Shown here in pieces: positions 1 through 14,700 of a DNA stretch of 64,000 nt; position 1 is the stretch's first letter; the number at the start of each line of letters is the position of its first letter. A program made the translations under genes and the position numbers. Below the pieces are notes generated by a model that worked only from the letters and a program-made list of their open reading frames with translations, made no database searches and was not told the DNA's origin. Location: assembly GCA_964036295.1 (NCBI GenBank), contig OZ038467.1:6069001-6133000 (forward strand). Direction: 5' to 3'. This DNA is from Plumapathes pennacea (taxonomy: Eukaryota; Cnidaria; Anthozoa; Antipatharia; Myriopathidae).

Positions 1-1
1 C

Positions 2-2711
2 ATGGATACTGTCCTGGTAACCATCGACCGTCCAATCACAGATGTGCACATGGTGTACACCACAATCATCCTGACGGACAAACCGTTTGTCTTCTCAGTG
101 CCGCCACATCCGGGAACCAATACAACTTACTTGTGGGATTTCGGTGATGGCCGCTCGCTCCGAAGCCAGGAGAGCTCCGTTTCTTACACTTATCAACATT
201 CAAGCAAGTTCGTTGTCACGCTGACGGCGTCAAACTCGGTCAGTCGTGTGGTGACAACAGGAAAGATCTCCGTGTTCCATTCGATCGAGGGGCTTGGTTT
301 CAGCGGGCCCATACAAGCCAAGGCACTAGGCGAGGAGACGCTCATCGAATGGAAAACGCTACGTGGGACCAATCTCACCTACGTCGTTGATTTTGGTGAC
401 GGAAGTCAGCGCTTTCAAATTGCCACTACCGGATCACACAGCCGGACTGGAACTACCAAACACACGTACAGCGCAGTTGGCAATTACACGGTGACTCTGT
501 TTGCTTTTAACCCCGTCGGGCCGAACATTTCCGTCACTTCCCACGCTGTTGTCGAGATTCCCGTGGAAGGGCTGACGTTTTCAGTGCCCCTACCTCACGT
601 GACCAGCAACGTGTATTTGGCGACTGGTGATCATATGACTTTCACGCGCTTTGTATCCAGAGGAACAAACGTTGAATGTGCGTTTGACTTTCGCGATGGC
701 TCTGCACCGATCATAACTTCGGAAGAAAGTGTTTCTCATCAATACGTTCAGCCAGGAACGTACCACGCAAACGTGTCGTGTTTCAACTCTGTCAATTTGG
801 TCCATCGGCTTCTCAATGCCACCGTAGTTGTACAAGACTTAAAGGAGATCACAGGTCTCACGTTGAGCGCCAATGCCACTGTTAATGGCTCTGAATCTCG
901 AATGATGTTGCACATGACTTCCGGTACCACGTTTTTCTGTTCTTGGAATTTTGGTGACGGTAGTGAGATAACAAAAACAGACTTCTCCCAACTTGGTCAG
1001 GCGATGTTCCACACATTTCCCGCCGTTAACACTTATAACGTTTCTGTTACCTGCAAGAATAGTTTAGGCTCTAAGCATGCGCAAACCGCAGTCCCACTGG
1101 ACATTCCCATCGCGGGCGTGGGTATGACGGGCAGTAAGCACTACATCCGGGTAGGTGAGAATCTAGCTGTCTACGTCACCGTAGCCAAGGGGTCTCGGCT
1201 GAACTATTTGTGGAACTACGGTGATGGCCAGACTGGTAATGCCTTCCGTTCACTGGCTGAACCCAAGACACCATTAGAAAGCGCGCATGCGTACTCGAGA
1301 GATGGACAATTTGCTGTCTCGGTCACAGTCTCCAACTCGCTCGGCAGTGTTTCCCAGGCCCTGTCCGAGCACGTTGAGGTGGAATACCCTGCGGTGAACA
1401 TCTCCCTGGTGTCAGATGGACTTGTCAGTGTACGAAAGGGCAATCTTACGTTCAGTTTGAATCTGCCTGCTGGCATCAACCCGCCCTCGAACGCGCTTTG
1501 CGTTTGGGATTTTGGCGATGGCAACTCTGCATCAAATACTCCTGAGCCGCTACGACTGTCTTTTCTCCAGCCTCACACAAAGATGCACAAATTCCTACAA
1601 GAGGGAGATTTTGTGACCACCGTCAACATCTCCAACCATGTCAGTAGTATGGTGCTCACGACGTCAGTTATCGTTCAAAAACTCATACAGGTTCAACTTT
1701 CCGCGGGGAGATTAGTTGAAGATGCCTACGAGCACGGCTTTGGGCCGAACAGGGATTACTTCAAACAGAACGAAGTGGTCATGCTCAACGTTTCATCCCA
1801 ACCTAACGACCTCAAGTATGTTTGGGATTTCGGAGATGACTCAGCCCAACAGTCCACCTTTGGGCCTTCAGTTCAGCACGTGTATCGCCTGCCTGACACT
1901 TACACCTTGCGAGTTGTTATCCACAACAAATTAGCGGTACTGAACACATCTCACCAAATCGTTGTCCAGAAGCCACCAGGACCGATTACGATAAACTGCA
2001 GTCAAGCGAACTATCCAGGAGAACCCGCGTACTTTACAGTAAACGTCACCGATCCAGGCACGGATGCCTGTTACACGCTTGATCTGGCCGACACCCATGT
2101 CGTCATTTTTGGTGAACCGAGCTGTCGACCGGAGGTTCTCAAGCCTAATCACACGTTTGTTGCCGCAAACATCACCAACACGAGCCTGGTTTTCGAGCAC
2201 GCGTATGGCAGTGGTGGGACCTTCCGTGTGACTCTAACAGCCCATAATACAGCATCACAAAGGATTACGGAAACTCAGGTGGTCGTTCAAGACAGTCCTT
2301 GTAAGAGACCGAACGTACAGATCCAAAACGAAGGGACAATCGCCACTCCGTACAAGATGCCCATGTCTCAAACCCTTGTGCTGAAGAACAAAGTGGCGTT
2401 CGATTGCCCCGTTGCGAAAAGTATCACCTTCAATTGGTTAGTGTTCTTCGTTTTGCCGGAGAATCCTAACGATGAGAGCGAGCCTTTGACGCTACCGGTC
2501 AATACTGAGAAGACGTTTGACATCCCTGTGAGCGTCGAGGAGCTGGAGAAGACGGCTATTGTTCTCAAGGAACGCACACTGCCGTTTGCGCTTCTCAAGT
2601 TCAAACTTCAGGTGACGTTCACTGGGAAGGATCGCGATCTGTCGACTGTTGTTGGCTCGCACAGTGTGTGGATTAAAGTGGAGCGATCTGAACTGGTGCC
2701 TGTAATTGCAG
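2..2711 (+). other. Large exon encoding a PKD-repeat array and start of REJ
   Basis: This single 2.7-kb exon encodes seven clear PKD (Ig-like) repeats plus one decayed one, spaced about 85-110 residues apart. Each is marked by a WDFGDG-type motif: WDFGDG, VDFGDG, FDFRDG, WNFGDG, WNYGDG, WDFGDG, WDFGDD, then a weak LDLADT. N-glycosylation sequons are frequent, as expected for an extracellular region. The last 130 residues, starting near nucleotide 2299 with CKRPNV, begin the REJ module, which continues as LDASNSKDPD in the next exon. The exon ends in phase 1 at the donor at 2712. Human PKD1 also packs its PKD repeats into one very large exon that runs into REJ, so the layout may be ancient (inference). 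Confidence 0.9.
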
Positions 2712-5700
2712 GTACGCTTTTAGGGCGGTTTTTAGATGATTGTTTTTTTTTTTGTTTTTTTTTTCCCCTTTGCTACGCTTTTTGAGTTGGTTCAAACAGG
2801 TTTGTCATTATTCTTGGCGAATCAGGGACAAAAGTAAAACTCGATTGCGATCTGCTCACGCAAGCAAGCAAGTAGCGATGATATTTTATCGCACGCCATT
2901 TCTTTAAAGTAAAACCTGGTTTCTGGTTGGTTAAAAGTGTTTTCTTATAGCCTTTGTGATCGGCGCTATAACTATTTCGGTTGTGGTTTTCAAAAGTCTA
3001 TCGAAAACTGCTTACCAAATTCGGAAAAAGGAAAATCGAAATAAATCGCAAGAATCTGACTTCTTGTTCTGGTACAGTAGGTGCATTACTCGAATTTTTA
3101 CAGCGGAAAACCTCAGTTCTCGACAGAAATTCTGATTATATATTTGACCGATTATTCTCGTTGTCATCAGGTGGCAGAAGACGCGCTGTCGGCCATGGAC
3201 TCAACATGGGCTTGGATGCGTCCAACTCAAAAGACCCGGATGTTGGCAAAAACAAGACCGGTATAAGCTTCGAGTGGATGTGCAGGACGAAAGGCGAACT
3301 ATTTCCGTCCGCTGACCAGCCTGCCAGTCCAAAAGGAGGATGTTGGGAGAATGGGACGTACAAGTTCGGAGGGAATTCAGAGAAAATTCAAGTGTTCACG
3401 GGAGACTTCATTCAAAACGCCATCTACGTGTTCAAACTGACGATCAGAAAGGACACTCGGGTGAAGTCGTCTGAGCAAGAGCTCACCGTGCTTCCTGGAC
3501 AACCTCCCACTATGGTGCTAAAGTAAGTTGACACAGCTGACGAACTGAATGTGTTCCCCAGACCTCTCTCCCTCTGAATTGAGAGGGCAGTGGAAAAAGG
3601 AGCATTACGTCGCGAGTAGTCTGAGTGAGAAAATTGAAAAGAAAACTTGGCCTTTAATGGCTTGCTTAGGACTGAAGGGACTGTTAGAGTACACGTTTAA
3701 TTAATCAGTCATAAGTGTTTTTCATGTGTTCTCTCAAGGTGTACCTTTAACTGTCACAAAAAGAAAAACCCGCTGGAACCACTCAACATGGAGAGCAAAT
3801 GCGTAGACGGCTGTAGGGGTGGCGTAAAAATCTTCTACGAGTGGATCCTGTACATGAAAGAGGAGCCAGTACTAGGAAGACGAAGGAGAGAATCTGATGA
3901 GGATGATGATGATGCCTGGATCCGGGAAACGAGCTGGATTGCCAACGGCACAAGCACGGGGGTTTCCAAATCCAATCTGGTTATAAATCGGAACGTCCTG
4001 TTGTCGGGTAGAGAGTATCGGCTGAGGCTGAACGCGTGGAAACGAGGCGGCCAAGACTCCCCGGGTTTCACGGAGGAACAGTTTACAGTGAACATACCGC
4101 CCTTTGGGGGAAACTGCTTTGTGACTCCTCTGGAAGGTTTCGCTCTGGACACAGACTTCAGCGTCAAGTGTGCAGATTGGCAAGATCCGGACATTCCTCT
4201 GCGTTATTTAATTGGTAAGAAAACTTCCATTTGTCCTTCGTTTCTATACAACGTTTAGGGCTTTCTTATGTTGCCTTCATGGTTTGTTTGTTTGGTATAT
4301 CTTTGTTTGGTTGATAAGGATTTGTTTATCCGGCTAAATTGTCCATGGATACATTGGAATGCTAGTCCCTGTCAGAACTAGGTTTGGTCTGCGGAAGCCG
4401 CGTGGTCGGTTACAGAGTCGGCACGTGGTCGTAAGACGCTCGGTACAAAATCGGAAAGCGCTCGCTACTGTAAAGAATATGTTAATTGAATTTAAGACAT
4501 TTTTTATTTGTTATATAAATATCGTGTACCTTGTACTTTTTAGCTTCTTAACGTTTTTTGTGCATGTACATTTAATGAAGGACCTCCCTGAATTACCATA
4601 ATACCATAACACATTAACTGTTTTGTGTCTGACAGACGCTCTAATGGTGTATTTCGATTTTGCCTCAATTCTGCTCAGAACTAAAAAATGGCGACGACAT
4701 AATCCCGCTCTACGCCGGCTTCGAGACCAAAACTACGGCTGTCTTCTCGATGGGAAAAAAGGAAAACAACTATACGATGGAAGTTCGGGTTAAAGTAGAA
4801 GACGCCTATGGCATGACGGCATCAACGGTGTTTACTGTCCGAGTGAGTTGTCCGTGGTCCAAAGACAAAATATTATAAATATGTGACCTATTTTGGAAGT
4901 AGGTAGATTACAGGTCGGCACACTCGAGGGGGCATGTTTTGGGGACATGTCCCCGTAACAAATTCCTTGCACTGTTTGCCCAAATATCATGTGGCGGGGA
5001 CAAGTTCCTTGAAGTGTTTTACACAGGGAAAGTTGTCGAGGGGCATATCTTAATTGTAGATTTGCTCCCATATTCTTTATGCCTTTCGTCCGGATTTTTC
5101 ATGAAAATTGATCATGGTGTGCCGACCTTAAAGTCCAATGCGCACTAAACGGGACACGTCAGGCTGTAACTGCACTATCGCCATAAAAGTAGTTTACGGA
5201 TATTTCTATAGTATCTCTAGTATTTCTAATATCTTGCACTGTTTCTGCCTGTCGCCTGTCAGGTAGTGGAGCCGGCTTCGGTTGACTACGGCGCGGTAAT
5301 TGGGGATATGGGCAGCGCAGTTGGTGAGGGGGGCGAACAGGCGGCCTTGCAGTCGACAAATGCTCTCAATTCCGTTCTCAACGCCAAGGCAGATTCAGGT
5401 GGCAACGATACGCAAGCGCAGGAGGAGAGAGCCAAGGTAAAACAAAAGGACGCGGGCACGAACTTGAAGCTGGTCAGTGTAGTGCGGGCGTGTCGATCCT
5501 TTCTGGGAGAAATTTGACTGAAAAAAGGCCGTTTATTCTCAAACTATATATTTTTAGTGTTTCAAACAGGGGAGCTGATCTAGTGTTGAAGTATTCACTT
5601 TGTAATTGTTTTGTCTCGCTTCAGTTCAAAGACAAAGCAATGTTGTGCTCATTTTTAGCTGTTTTGGTTGCCATGGATGGCGTCTCTGACCAGCTACAAG

Positions 5701-8700
5701 CGTTTTTCAGTTTATTCGGCCAAGAGAAGCTTGGCGAGTTGTATAGTCATAATGACTTGGTTATGCGAGTTGTATAGTCTTTTTTACCACAACACACTAG
5801 TTTCTCGCTCTCTGATTGGTCAATTTACCGTGGTAAATAAGAGTCCAGAGAACGATGCTGACGCCAGCATGTCACGCTTTGCAGCGAAATACAACGGAAC
5901 TTTCCTGCATATTTCTAAATATTGTGGTAAAAAACAAATTTCCACTGGTTTGCCGTAGTGTGGACTCTTATTTACCATGATTTACGTCATCACATGGTCA
6001 AGCGAATGCTTGAATCATGGTCGGCGAAGCGCCTCGTGAGTCCACAACATTTTGACCATGTGATGATGTAAATCGTGGTAAATAAGAGTCCACACCACGG
6101 CAAACCAGTCGAAATTTATTAAATAGACGATTACGCTAATCCTGAAGATTTGGTTCAGGAAATGATCTTTATTTTGTCTGACCAACCACGTGTTCTCTTT
6201 GTCTTCCAGTTTCGCGGCCAAGTGGCTGACATGATGACCAAGGTCCCTGCAGACAGTTTTGACGCTGTAGCTCAAAAGGGAGTGGCACTAGAGGGCCTGA
6301 CGCAGGCCACTGGTGAAGTTTCCGAGGACGCGCAGGTAACATTTTCAAGACACGCATTCGCAGTAATTTTGCCCTTGACCAAAGACCTGACCAAACTTTC
6401 TTCTTACAATGTCTACCTTAATTCACACGCAGAATGCAACGGTGAATGCCTTGAGCGAGATGGGAGATTACCTGCAGAATTCAGAAAACGACAAAAACCT
6501 TGAGGGAACCGCCAAGAGTATGTTCTCCGCCATTGGTAACGTGGTGGGGGCTGCTACGGGTTCAGCGCAAAAGGCCATCAACGGAACGACCCCTGGGGCT
6601 GATCCGGTAAATTGAACTTTACACTTTTGGCGAACGCTTAAAGTTGGAAAGCTTTGTTCGTAGTTTACGACGGGTAGTATAGAGAGTTCCTCATATCTTT
6701 CGGAATCAGTGCATATGCTCCTTTTAACGATGTTCCCATGATCCCCTTTACAGTCTGCCAGCATGAACAACACCAAGAATTCCCTGAACGTCGTCGATAA
6801 GGTCAGCGGTGCCTTCCTGAAACAGTTGGTCGCAGGCGACAAAGCAAAGGCAATCAAAACACCCAACCTCGACCTGGCGATTGGCCGAAAGAGCCTGGAG
6901 ACGCTGGCGGGAGAAGACGAAGAAGAGGAAGAGGACGATGACGGTGTTGGAGGGGTGAAGCTTCCTGACCCTATGGCGCTGTTTGGGGGAGCCAATGCCT
7001 CTACCGAGGATGGGGCTACTAGTGCTATTGGCACAACGGTAGGGTTTTACACTTCAGTCATCTTGAACTTTCACCAAAATCAGGGTAATCACAGAGTTAC
7101 TTTTTACATTTAACCGAAAATCGCTCTTAGTCTGTCAGTCACTATTTTATTTAGGTTAGTCACTTGGTTATTTGGTTTCCACGTTTCCTACTTTTTTTAT
7201 TCGATGGTGTAAGTCTGTTTGATCTTCACTTGACAGATGACAGCAATGGATAACAACCCATTTGCCTGGGACAACAGTTCTAAAGACTTGAGCTCCAAGA
7301 CAGTAGGTGTGGCGTTGACCGATGGCAACGGACAGCCACTTGACCTGGCGGGGCAAGAACTGGAGGTATTTGTACCACGTGACCTGGTTAAAAATCCCGT
7401 CAAACCTATGGAGATTAACCACTTTTCTGAGGACGATCCACCAATGAGAGTGCACAAATTCAACCGCTCAAGCACCGAGGCAGGCGTCGCAGTGGAAATT
7501 CTACCATTTGACGAACGAATCACTTTCATGGTTGCAGTAAGGTATGGAACAGTTCCCCTCGAAAAAACGTTTCTCGACTGTACGATCACAGTTAAAATAG
7601 GCAACAAAATTAAATTTTAGCTGGTGTTGGTTTAGTTTAGTTTACTTGCATAACCTCAAGACTTGGCCAGAAAACCCGGGATGTTTGTCTGGCACTACTT
7701 GTTTTGTATTAATTTCCTTTGATTTCGCATTTCACAATTTTCAAAAAATCCCACAATTATTAACATCACAACCTCAGGTTCCTAAGGGTTAAAAATAAAC
7801 TCACTGACACATTGAAAGCCATCTATCATAGTACGAGAAGCAAGTGAAATTGTTCTCTAATATTTCTTAGTGTAAAGTTAAGGCTTCTTAGACTAATAAT
7901 AAAGCCTAAAGCCGTTGCAATTCTGTGCTGTTTTACTTTTGAAGGTACGGCAAGAAACCAACAGCCAACCATTACGATTTCAGCCACACCTACCCCACTC
8001 TTCCAGCAGCGAAAAAAATGAAGAAAAAGCCCCATCCATTTACATTTGTTATCTCCAATTACTTGTTAAATGATGTGGCAGGTAAGGGTCGGAAAGCACT
8101 GTATTTAATCTTCAGCCTGTCTTCGTATTGTTGTTGTCGTTTATCTTAAGCACCCAATACATACACCAATCTTCTCTGCTTGTCTTCGAATGTCCAAACA
8201 GTGTCTGAAACCTTTGTTTAATTTCTTCAGGTGCAAATGGATCGACTGAAATGAAGCAATTCTACCTCGGAATAAAAGCTATTAACAAAGACCAGTTGGA
8301 CAACCCCAACACCACTTACGGCCTAAGAATATATCTTCCGTCCTGCAAGATGTTTCTACCAGATCTAAACACTTGGACCTCAAAAGGTTGCCGGGTGAGT
8401 GTATTCGAGATTGCCTCGCCGATAGTCCAATGCATAAAATTGTACGAAAAACACATCGAGAAAATAATCGATCAGTGATACAACACTACATAACTTCATA
8501 ACAGCGCTGAGAGTCCGCCTTTCAAGAACAAATGTCCTACTGAGTGATTTTGCCAGTTGATAACACACTATGCGGTCTGTGACGAAATAGAGGTCTGGAT
8601 TAGTACCACCGCAGAGCTCGGGGATTACCCTGTTTAATAATAGCATATCTCTGATATCTTAGGTTGGTCCAAAAACGATTACTAACAGCACACACTGCAT

Positions 8701-11700
8701 CTGTCAACCTGGGGCCGGAGACGAGGACGATGAGGGGGAGGACGAAGATCCCACGACCGGAGTGATTGACACACCGATTCAGTCAGCACAAACGGGTGAC
8801 GAAGCTCCGACAAAGCGTGTCGTAAAACGAAGGCGGTTCAAGAAGAGTGTGAGCAAGGTGTCGTTTGCAAGTAAGTTGTTGAAGCAGTTATCGATGTATC
8901 AATGCGAAATACCTCTTCAGTGGATTGCGAGCCCTGTGCGTGAGCGTAGAGATAAAACGTATAATGAATCATGTGAACGTAAAGCCTGGTTTTTGTTGAC
9001 GCTTCGAGTGCTACAATCCTAGTCAAAAAAAATGTTGGGACACCAGGACAAAGTCTTCTAATTTTGAGTTTTTCGCGCCACCCCTCCCCCACTTCAATGC
9101 TGAAGTGCGCATCTTCCATCCCTGAACCAACATTGATCGGGGGAGGGGAGGGCGGGTGCCTTTTTGGCTAACTAGGCCAGCCAAAGTGGGTGATATCAAA
9201 GACTTTTGTACAGGATTGTAGCTCTGACGAACGGTTAACGCCCGAAACGTCAGTCAGTAGATCGAGCGTATTATGATATTGACTGGAATGGGTCGCTCTG
9301 TTCGTGTTTATCAGGTAGCATGTTTGTGGCTCCCAACCCGATCGATTTCAACAAAGTGTTCAACGCCAACCTCGCAGAGAATCCGATCGCACTTGCCACG
9401 GTGTTGGGGATCTTTGGCGTGTACGTTATTCTGGCGATTTATTCTCGGAGAGAAGACCTCAAGGACGTACAAAGGGTAAGGTGGCGGAACCGCCCTAAAG
9501 TTAAAGGACAGGTTCAACAGACAAAAGTAATACCAGATGGACATGGTGGTGAAGTTTTCTCGCACTGCTGATTGGTCTGTTCAAAATAAAACCAAGCACA
9601 AATTAATTTGACTCTGATTGGTTAACCCTTTCACTCCCAAGAGTGATCAACTTCAATTTTCTCCTTCCTATTCGGCAGCACAAATATATCATAAAGTAAG
9701 GAGAACTTGGTATTTGATACCTTGCTCAGATGATAGCTGATTAAACTATCAATTCTCACTACATCTCTCATATAATTTTCTTATAAAAGGTTGGGCGAGT
9801 CTGCATTTTGAACTTGGGAGTGAAAGGGTTAAAAGCGTTTTCTTACGTGGTTTCATTTCGGCTTTCAAGAGTTCAATCAGAAACCGCTCTTTAAGCCTAA
9901 TGTATTGCAGTGATACATTACTGACCCTGCCGTTTTCGTTTAGCTAAATTGGCTTCTGATTGGTTCAGAACGTTTTCTTGCGGCTTGAGATTGAAATTTT
10001 CAAAGTCATCTAGAAGTGTTTTCTTACTCTGATTGGCGCTGTAATTATTTTACTTGTAGAAAGTCAATCGAAAATCACTCTGTGCGAGTTTGAATCTTTT
10101 TTTTTTTCTTTTTGACGCAGGCCGGTGTAACGCCGCTTGAAGATAACGACCCGTCAGATCGTCATCACTACGAAGTAATCTGCTACACGGGATTTGGCAA
10201 GAAAGCGGCCACGACGTCTCAGGTTTTCTTCACGTTGTCAGGAGAAGAAGGCGAGAGCGAACCACGTGCTCTGAAGGATCCCAAGCGCAATACCTTCCAA
10301 CGCCGAGGGGTGGACGAATTTCTGGCCACATTTCCAGCGAGCCTAGGCGAGCTAAACTATCTGCACATTTGGCATGATAACTCGGGTAAGTTGCTCGTCC
10401 TAACGCGTTCTGGGTTATTTTAGGCAGCCTGCACCACAAATTTGTAGCAGCATTTGCTCTATCTTTATATTAACTTCTGCATGAAACTATTGTTCTTGGT
10501 GTTGTTGTCAAAACAAGGCTTGACTGGAAGTTCGAATTTATGAGATAGTCAAAGGTTGATGCCGGCGATAGAGGTGGAGACGGTGGTGGGCATCCGCATC
10601 AGCTTTCGTATGACCAAGATATCAAAAACTACGTTCTCCTTACTGTACTGTGTACACGTGGGTAGAGTTTGTAACGAGAAACTCTACCTTGATTACCCTT
10701 TTTCCAAAAGGCCAAACAGAGGTTGGGCTCTCTGATCAAGTTTTGGTTGGTACCACGTCATCGTTCGCGCGCATACGCGTCATTTGTATCAGCTGACCAA
10801 AGTACTAGATACCATGCTCTCTTTACTGTGTTACTTCAATCTCTGTAAATATCGTAGGAGTTATGCCTCTATGACATTGGGGCTCTCTTATTCATCAGGT
10901 ACCTTCGATCTCTTATCTTCATTTCCTCGTAACGCGACAAACAATCTTGTTTTCTCTGCCACAGGGAGGTCGCCATCTTGGTACCTCAGCCGCGCGATTG
11001 TCCACGATTTGAACAACGACAAGAAGTATCTGTTCATCTGTGAGGCCTGGCTGGCAGTGGAGGAAGGCGACGGCACAGTGGACAGGCTCATCCCTGTGGC
11101 GGGACATGACGAGATGACCAGCTTCAACCATCTGTTCTACTCCACCACGCAGAAAAACTTGGCCGATGGTCATCTATGGTTTTCCATCTTTATGCGCCCG
11201 GCCCGTAGCCGCTTCACGCGTCTTCAGCGACTGTCCTGTTGTCTGACACTCCTCTACATGTCCATGTTGACAAACGCCATGTTTTACCAGATCGGCGGCG
11301 AGAGTGACCCGGCCTCGAGTCTGCAGATCGGCCCGCTCTCGTTCAGCCTCGCTCAGGTCGGGATTGGTATCATGAGCAGTGTCATCATCGTCCCAATCAA
11401 TCTGATCATCGTCGGGATTTTCCGAGGTGTCGAACCGAAGCCGACTAAGGCCGAGTTAAAGGAGCGACGAAGAGGTTGGTTCTGGTGGCTGAGGGAGCTG
11501 TTCTTCTGCTTCTACAACCCGAAGGAGAGGAAAGACGATTTTATCGAAATCATGAAGAAAAACAACAAGCCGGACGAGTTTCTAGACTTCAGCAGCCGCA
11601 CAAACATCACGAAAGCGGTGGAAGACGAAACCCAAGGCGAGTTCAACGAGGGTTTCGGACTCGGCGACGATGACATTAACTTCAGATTCTCTAAGGAGGA

Positions 11701-14700
11701 GCGTCGCGAAGAGGAGCAGAAGAAACTGAAGAAGAAGAAAAAGAAGAAGAAGAAGAAGATGTTGCCGTATTGGTGGCTCTATGTTGGCTGGACTCTGTGT
11801 TTCCTGGCTTGTTTCACAGCGGCATTCTTTGTAGTCTTGTATGGTCTTCAGTTTGGAAAAGAGAAGTCCGCTCAGTGGATCTCGTCTATGCTAGTGACGT
11901 TCTTCCAAGATGTGCTGATCAGCCAACCGCTCAAAGTAATCGCCATTGCTCTGGTGATTGCTTTGATCGTCAAGAAGCCGCAGGAAGAGGAGGAAGAGGA
12001 CGACAAGAAGAAGAACGACGATGAGGAATGGCTTCACGATGACGTGGGTGGGGGTACGTTTGTCCTTTTTTACCCTTTCACCCGTCTAAGACAATCCATC
12101 AAGGTCCTCGATCCAGGCCCCTCAGATCCCTGGTCCCAGTTTCTGGATTTCCGGATCCCAACTTGTGAATTCCGGTTCTTTAGATTCCAGGTTCCGGTTT
12201 CTGGATGTTTAGATCATCCTAGCTTGTGATTCCGGCCCTTTAGCCCATTTCTGGCCCTCTGGATCCCAGCCCAACAATTTCTAGACCATACTGTGGTGGA
12301 TTCCAGACTTCAAACTGTTGTGGAATCCGATGTTGTTGTGAAGAAGACATGCACCCTATAATTACTATATCTGCTTAGATTCTCGATGGGCCCAATGGAA
12401 CGGGAAGAAGCTAACACAATTCCACGTTTGGTGTTACTTGTTGGATTATTAATATTATTATTGCCAGATGTTGATCGTGATTATGTTTGCAGATTCTGAC
12501 AAGAGAATGAAGCCCAAGTCAATGATCCGTTTCCAGCCGCCTGATAAGGAGAAACTTAAGAAGGCGCGAGAGCAGAGGTAAGGAATCCTTCGACATTTAT
12601 CCCGGCTACTTATATTCAATAACTTTCAGGCACCCGTAACCTTGGCAATTTTCATACTTCAGTCTACAATCAGATAGTTGTTGTTCAGGTTATCCAACTG
12701 ACTTGAGTTTATAAGATACGCATCATGTTTCTCCTAACTTCTCTCGTGCTTTTTTCTTAATTTTCGCGTGTTTTATTATTATGTTTCTAACTGAATGTTA
12801 TGTTCAGTCATTACCATTTCACAGCAACAATAAATCCTCAGAATATAAATTCTCCCAGCTGCAAAAGAAATGTACAGTACGAGCGATATGGTAAGAATTG
12901 ATAGGTTAATCAGCTTTCATCTGAGCAAGCTATCAGTCACAGTGGTCTAATATACTGTCAGCGCTATGTGGTACGTCTTTTACGAGAAAATTCATGAGAA
13001 AACTGAAGTTGATCGTTCTCTGATGTGAGAGGATTTAGCTGGTATGATTAAAAAGTAATTATTAGTAGTATTTGTATATCCTCGATAGTCCGCGCGCAGA
13101 AAGCCTTCAGAGCAACCCCGGTGATTACGCCGTGATGCTACACCAACTGAGCTAAACTTCTCGTAACTTTTGATCAGGTTTAAAGAGATGAAGATGACGG
13201 CCATTATCAAGGAAGTTGTGCTTTATGTGTTTTTCGTGGCCTGCCTGTGTATTGTCAGCTACTCGCACCGGGACCCCGTGTCCTATCAAATAAGACGGTC
13301 CATGGAAGACGCCTTTGTAAACAATGTATATGGAGGATCAAAGTACTTTAACTCGGTAAGTGGAAAGTGAAGAAAAATTCGAGCTGGTAAGGCTCCCTTG
13401 ATTCGGTTCATTCCACGTTTCTTTTGTTCTATTTTTACATACTATCAAAGAAATTATACTAAGATTACTCCATTCATCTTCATGGCGTTTTCGCTTTTAC
13501 ATATCGTGGCTGGCAAATCAAGCGATAGCAAAAGACGGCACTCCTCAAATGTACCGAACCTATTGCAAATTTAGCTCAACTATGGTTTTGCTTAGTCATT
13601 TCCATTAGGAGCGATGCTTGTGAGGAGCAGCGTCTGAAACGGGCCTTAGTCGATAATCAAACAATAAGCCATGATGTTACATAAATCAAACCTAAAATAA
13701 AATTCGTGTTTCCGCATCAACCCTAGCTCGATATTCTTTACTTTGCAGATTGACAACCGAGAGAACTTCTATTTGTGGGCCGAAACATCTCTGATGAACG
13801 CAATGTTCTTCTCTGAATGGTACAATGGACAGCAGGCAGAGGAACTAGGCTACTCCGGCGACCAGCTCGCCTATGTGATTGGAGGGGCCAGGCTCAGGCA
13901 GATACGGGTTGAAGATGGTAAGTTTCCATGTTTAAGATTATGCGTTCAAGTCACTGCGTGGTAATACTGACACACTGTTAGGACGTATTAACCCTTGCCA
14001 CTCAATTCGTACTGTTCAAACTCTGGGTTTAAACCATTATAAGTCAAACCACGTCGTTGTTTTGTTGTTGTTGTTTGTTGATGTTGCTTTATTGTCTGCT
14101 TTCGGGACAGAGCAGCACGGCATCTGAAAGGTTTAACTTGCTGCATTATTGTCTTCCACAGACAGTTGCAGTATTTCTCCACTGTTCAGGTCCATGATTA
14201 CTTCCTGCCATGACTGGTACGGCTTCTCCTCTGAGGACACCGGACAGTACGATGTTGCTTGGGAACCGCTGAAAAATGAGTCGCTCTACAATCCTCCGTT
14301 TACGTACCAGGCATGGGAGTTCAACACGTCGGGAGAGCTGAACACAATACCTTTCATGGGTAAGCGTCCCCCGAGAGGACACTTTAAAATACCATTCTGC
14401 AGGGGTCGAAATAGTGAACCTTTATATGCCTCCAGTAAAAATATGCCCCCTTTTATGCCTTTGAACGGGCAGACGCCAAGAAAAACCGCACGCAACTGAC
14501 TCGACAACGCGGCCAGTACGATTGTCCTTTTGACTGAAGCTTGAAAAGGGACCCCTTTCGGGCGGAGCTTCCCCATGCAGCCGAAAACGAGGCCGACTGC
14601 GAGTGCGAAATGAGTTTGATTTGCATAAAACTGAAAATGTTTGCTTCTAATTCAAAGCAAAGCCTAGTGCAAAACCTTTCTCATGAAAACCAGTCTTTTT

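Noticed and set aside
3788..4258. ATG at 3,788 as a separate gene start
   Set aside because: The frame continues upstream to the acceptor at 3,737-3,738 and joins the previous exon in phase as part of the polycystin.
10784..10964. Upstream extension of the polycystin exon from the ATG at 10,784
   Set aside because: The PLAT sequence requires the acceptor at 10,963-10,964; the upstream residues are intron read-through.
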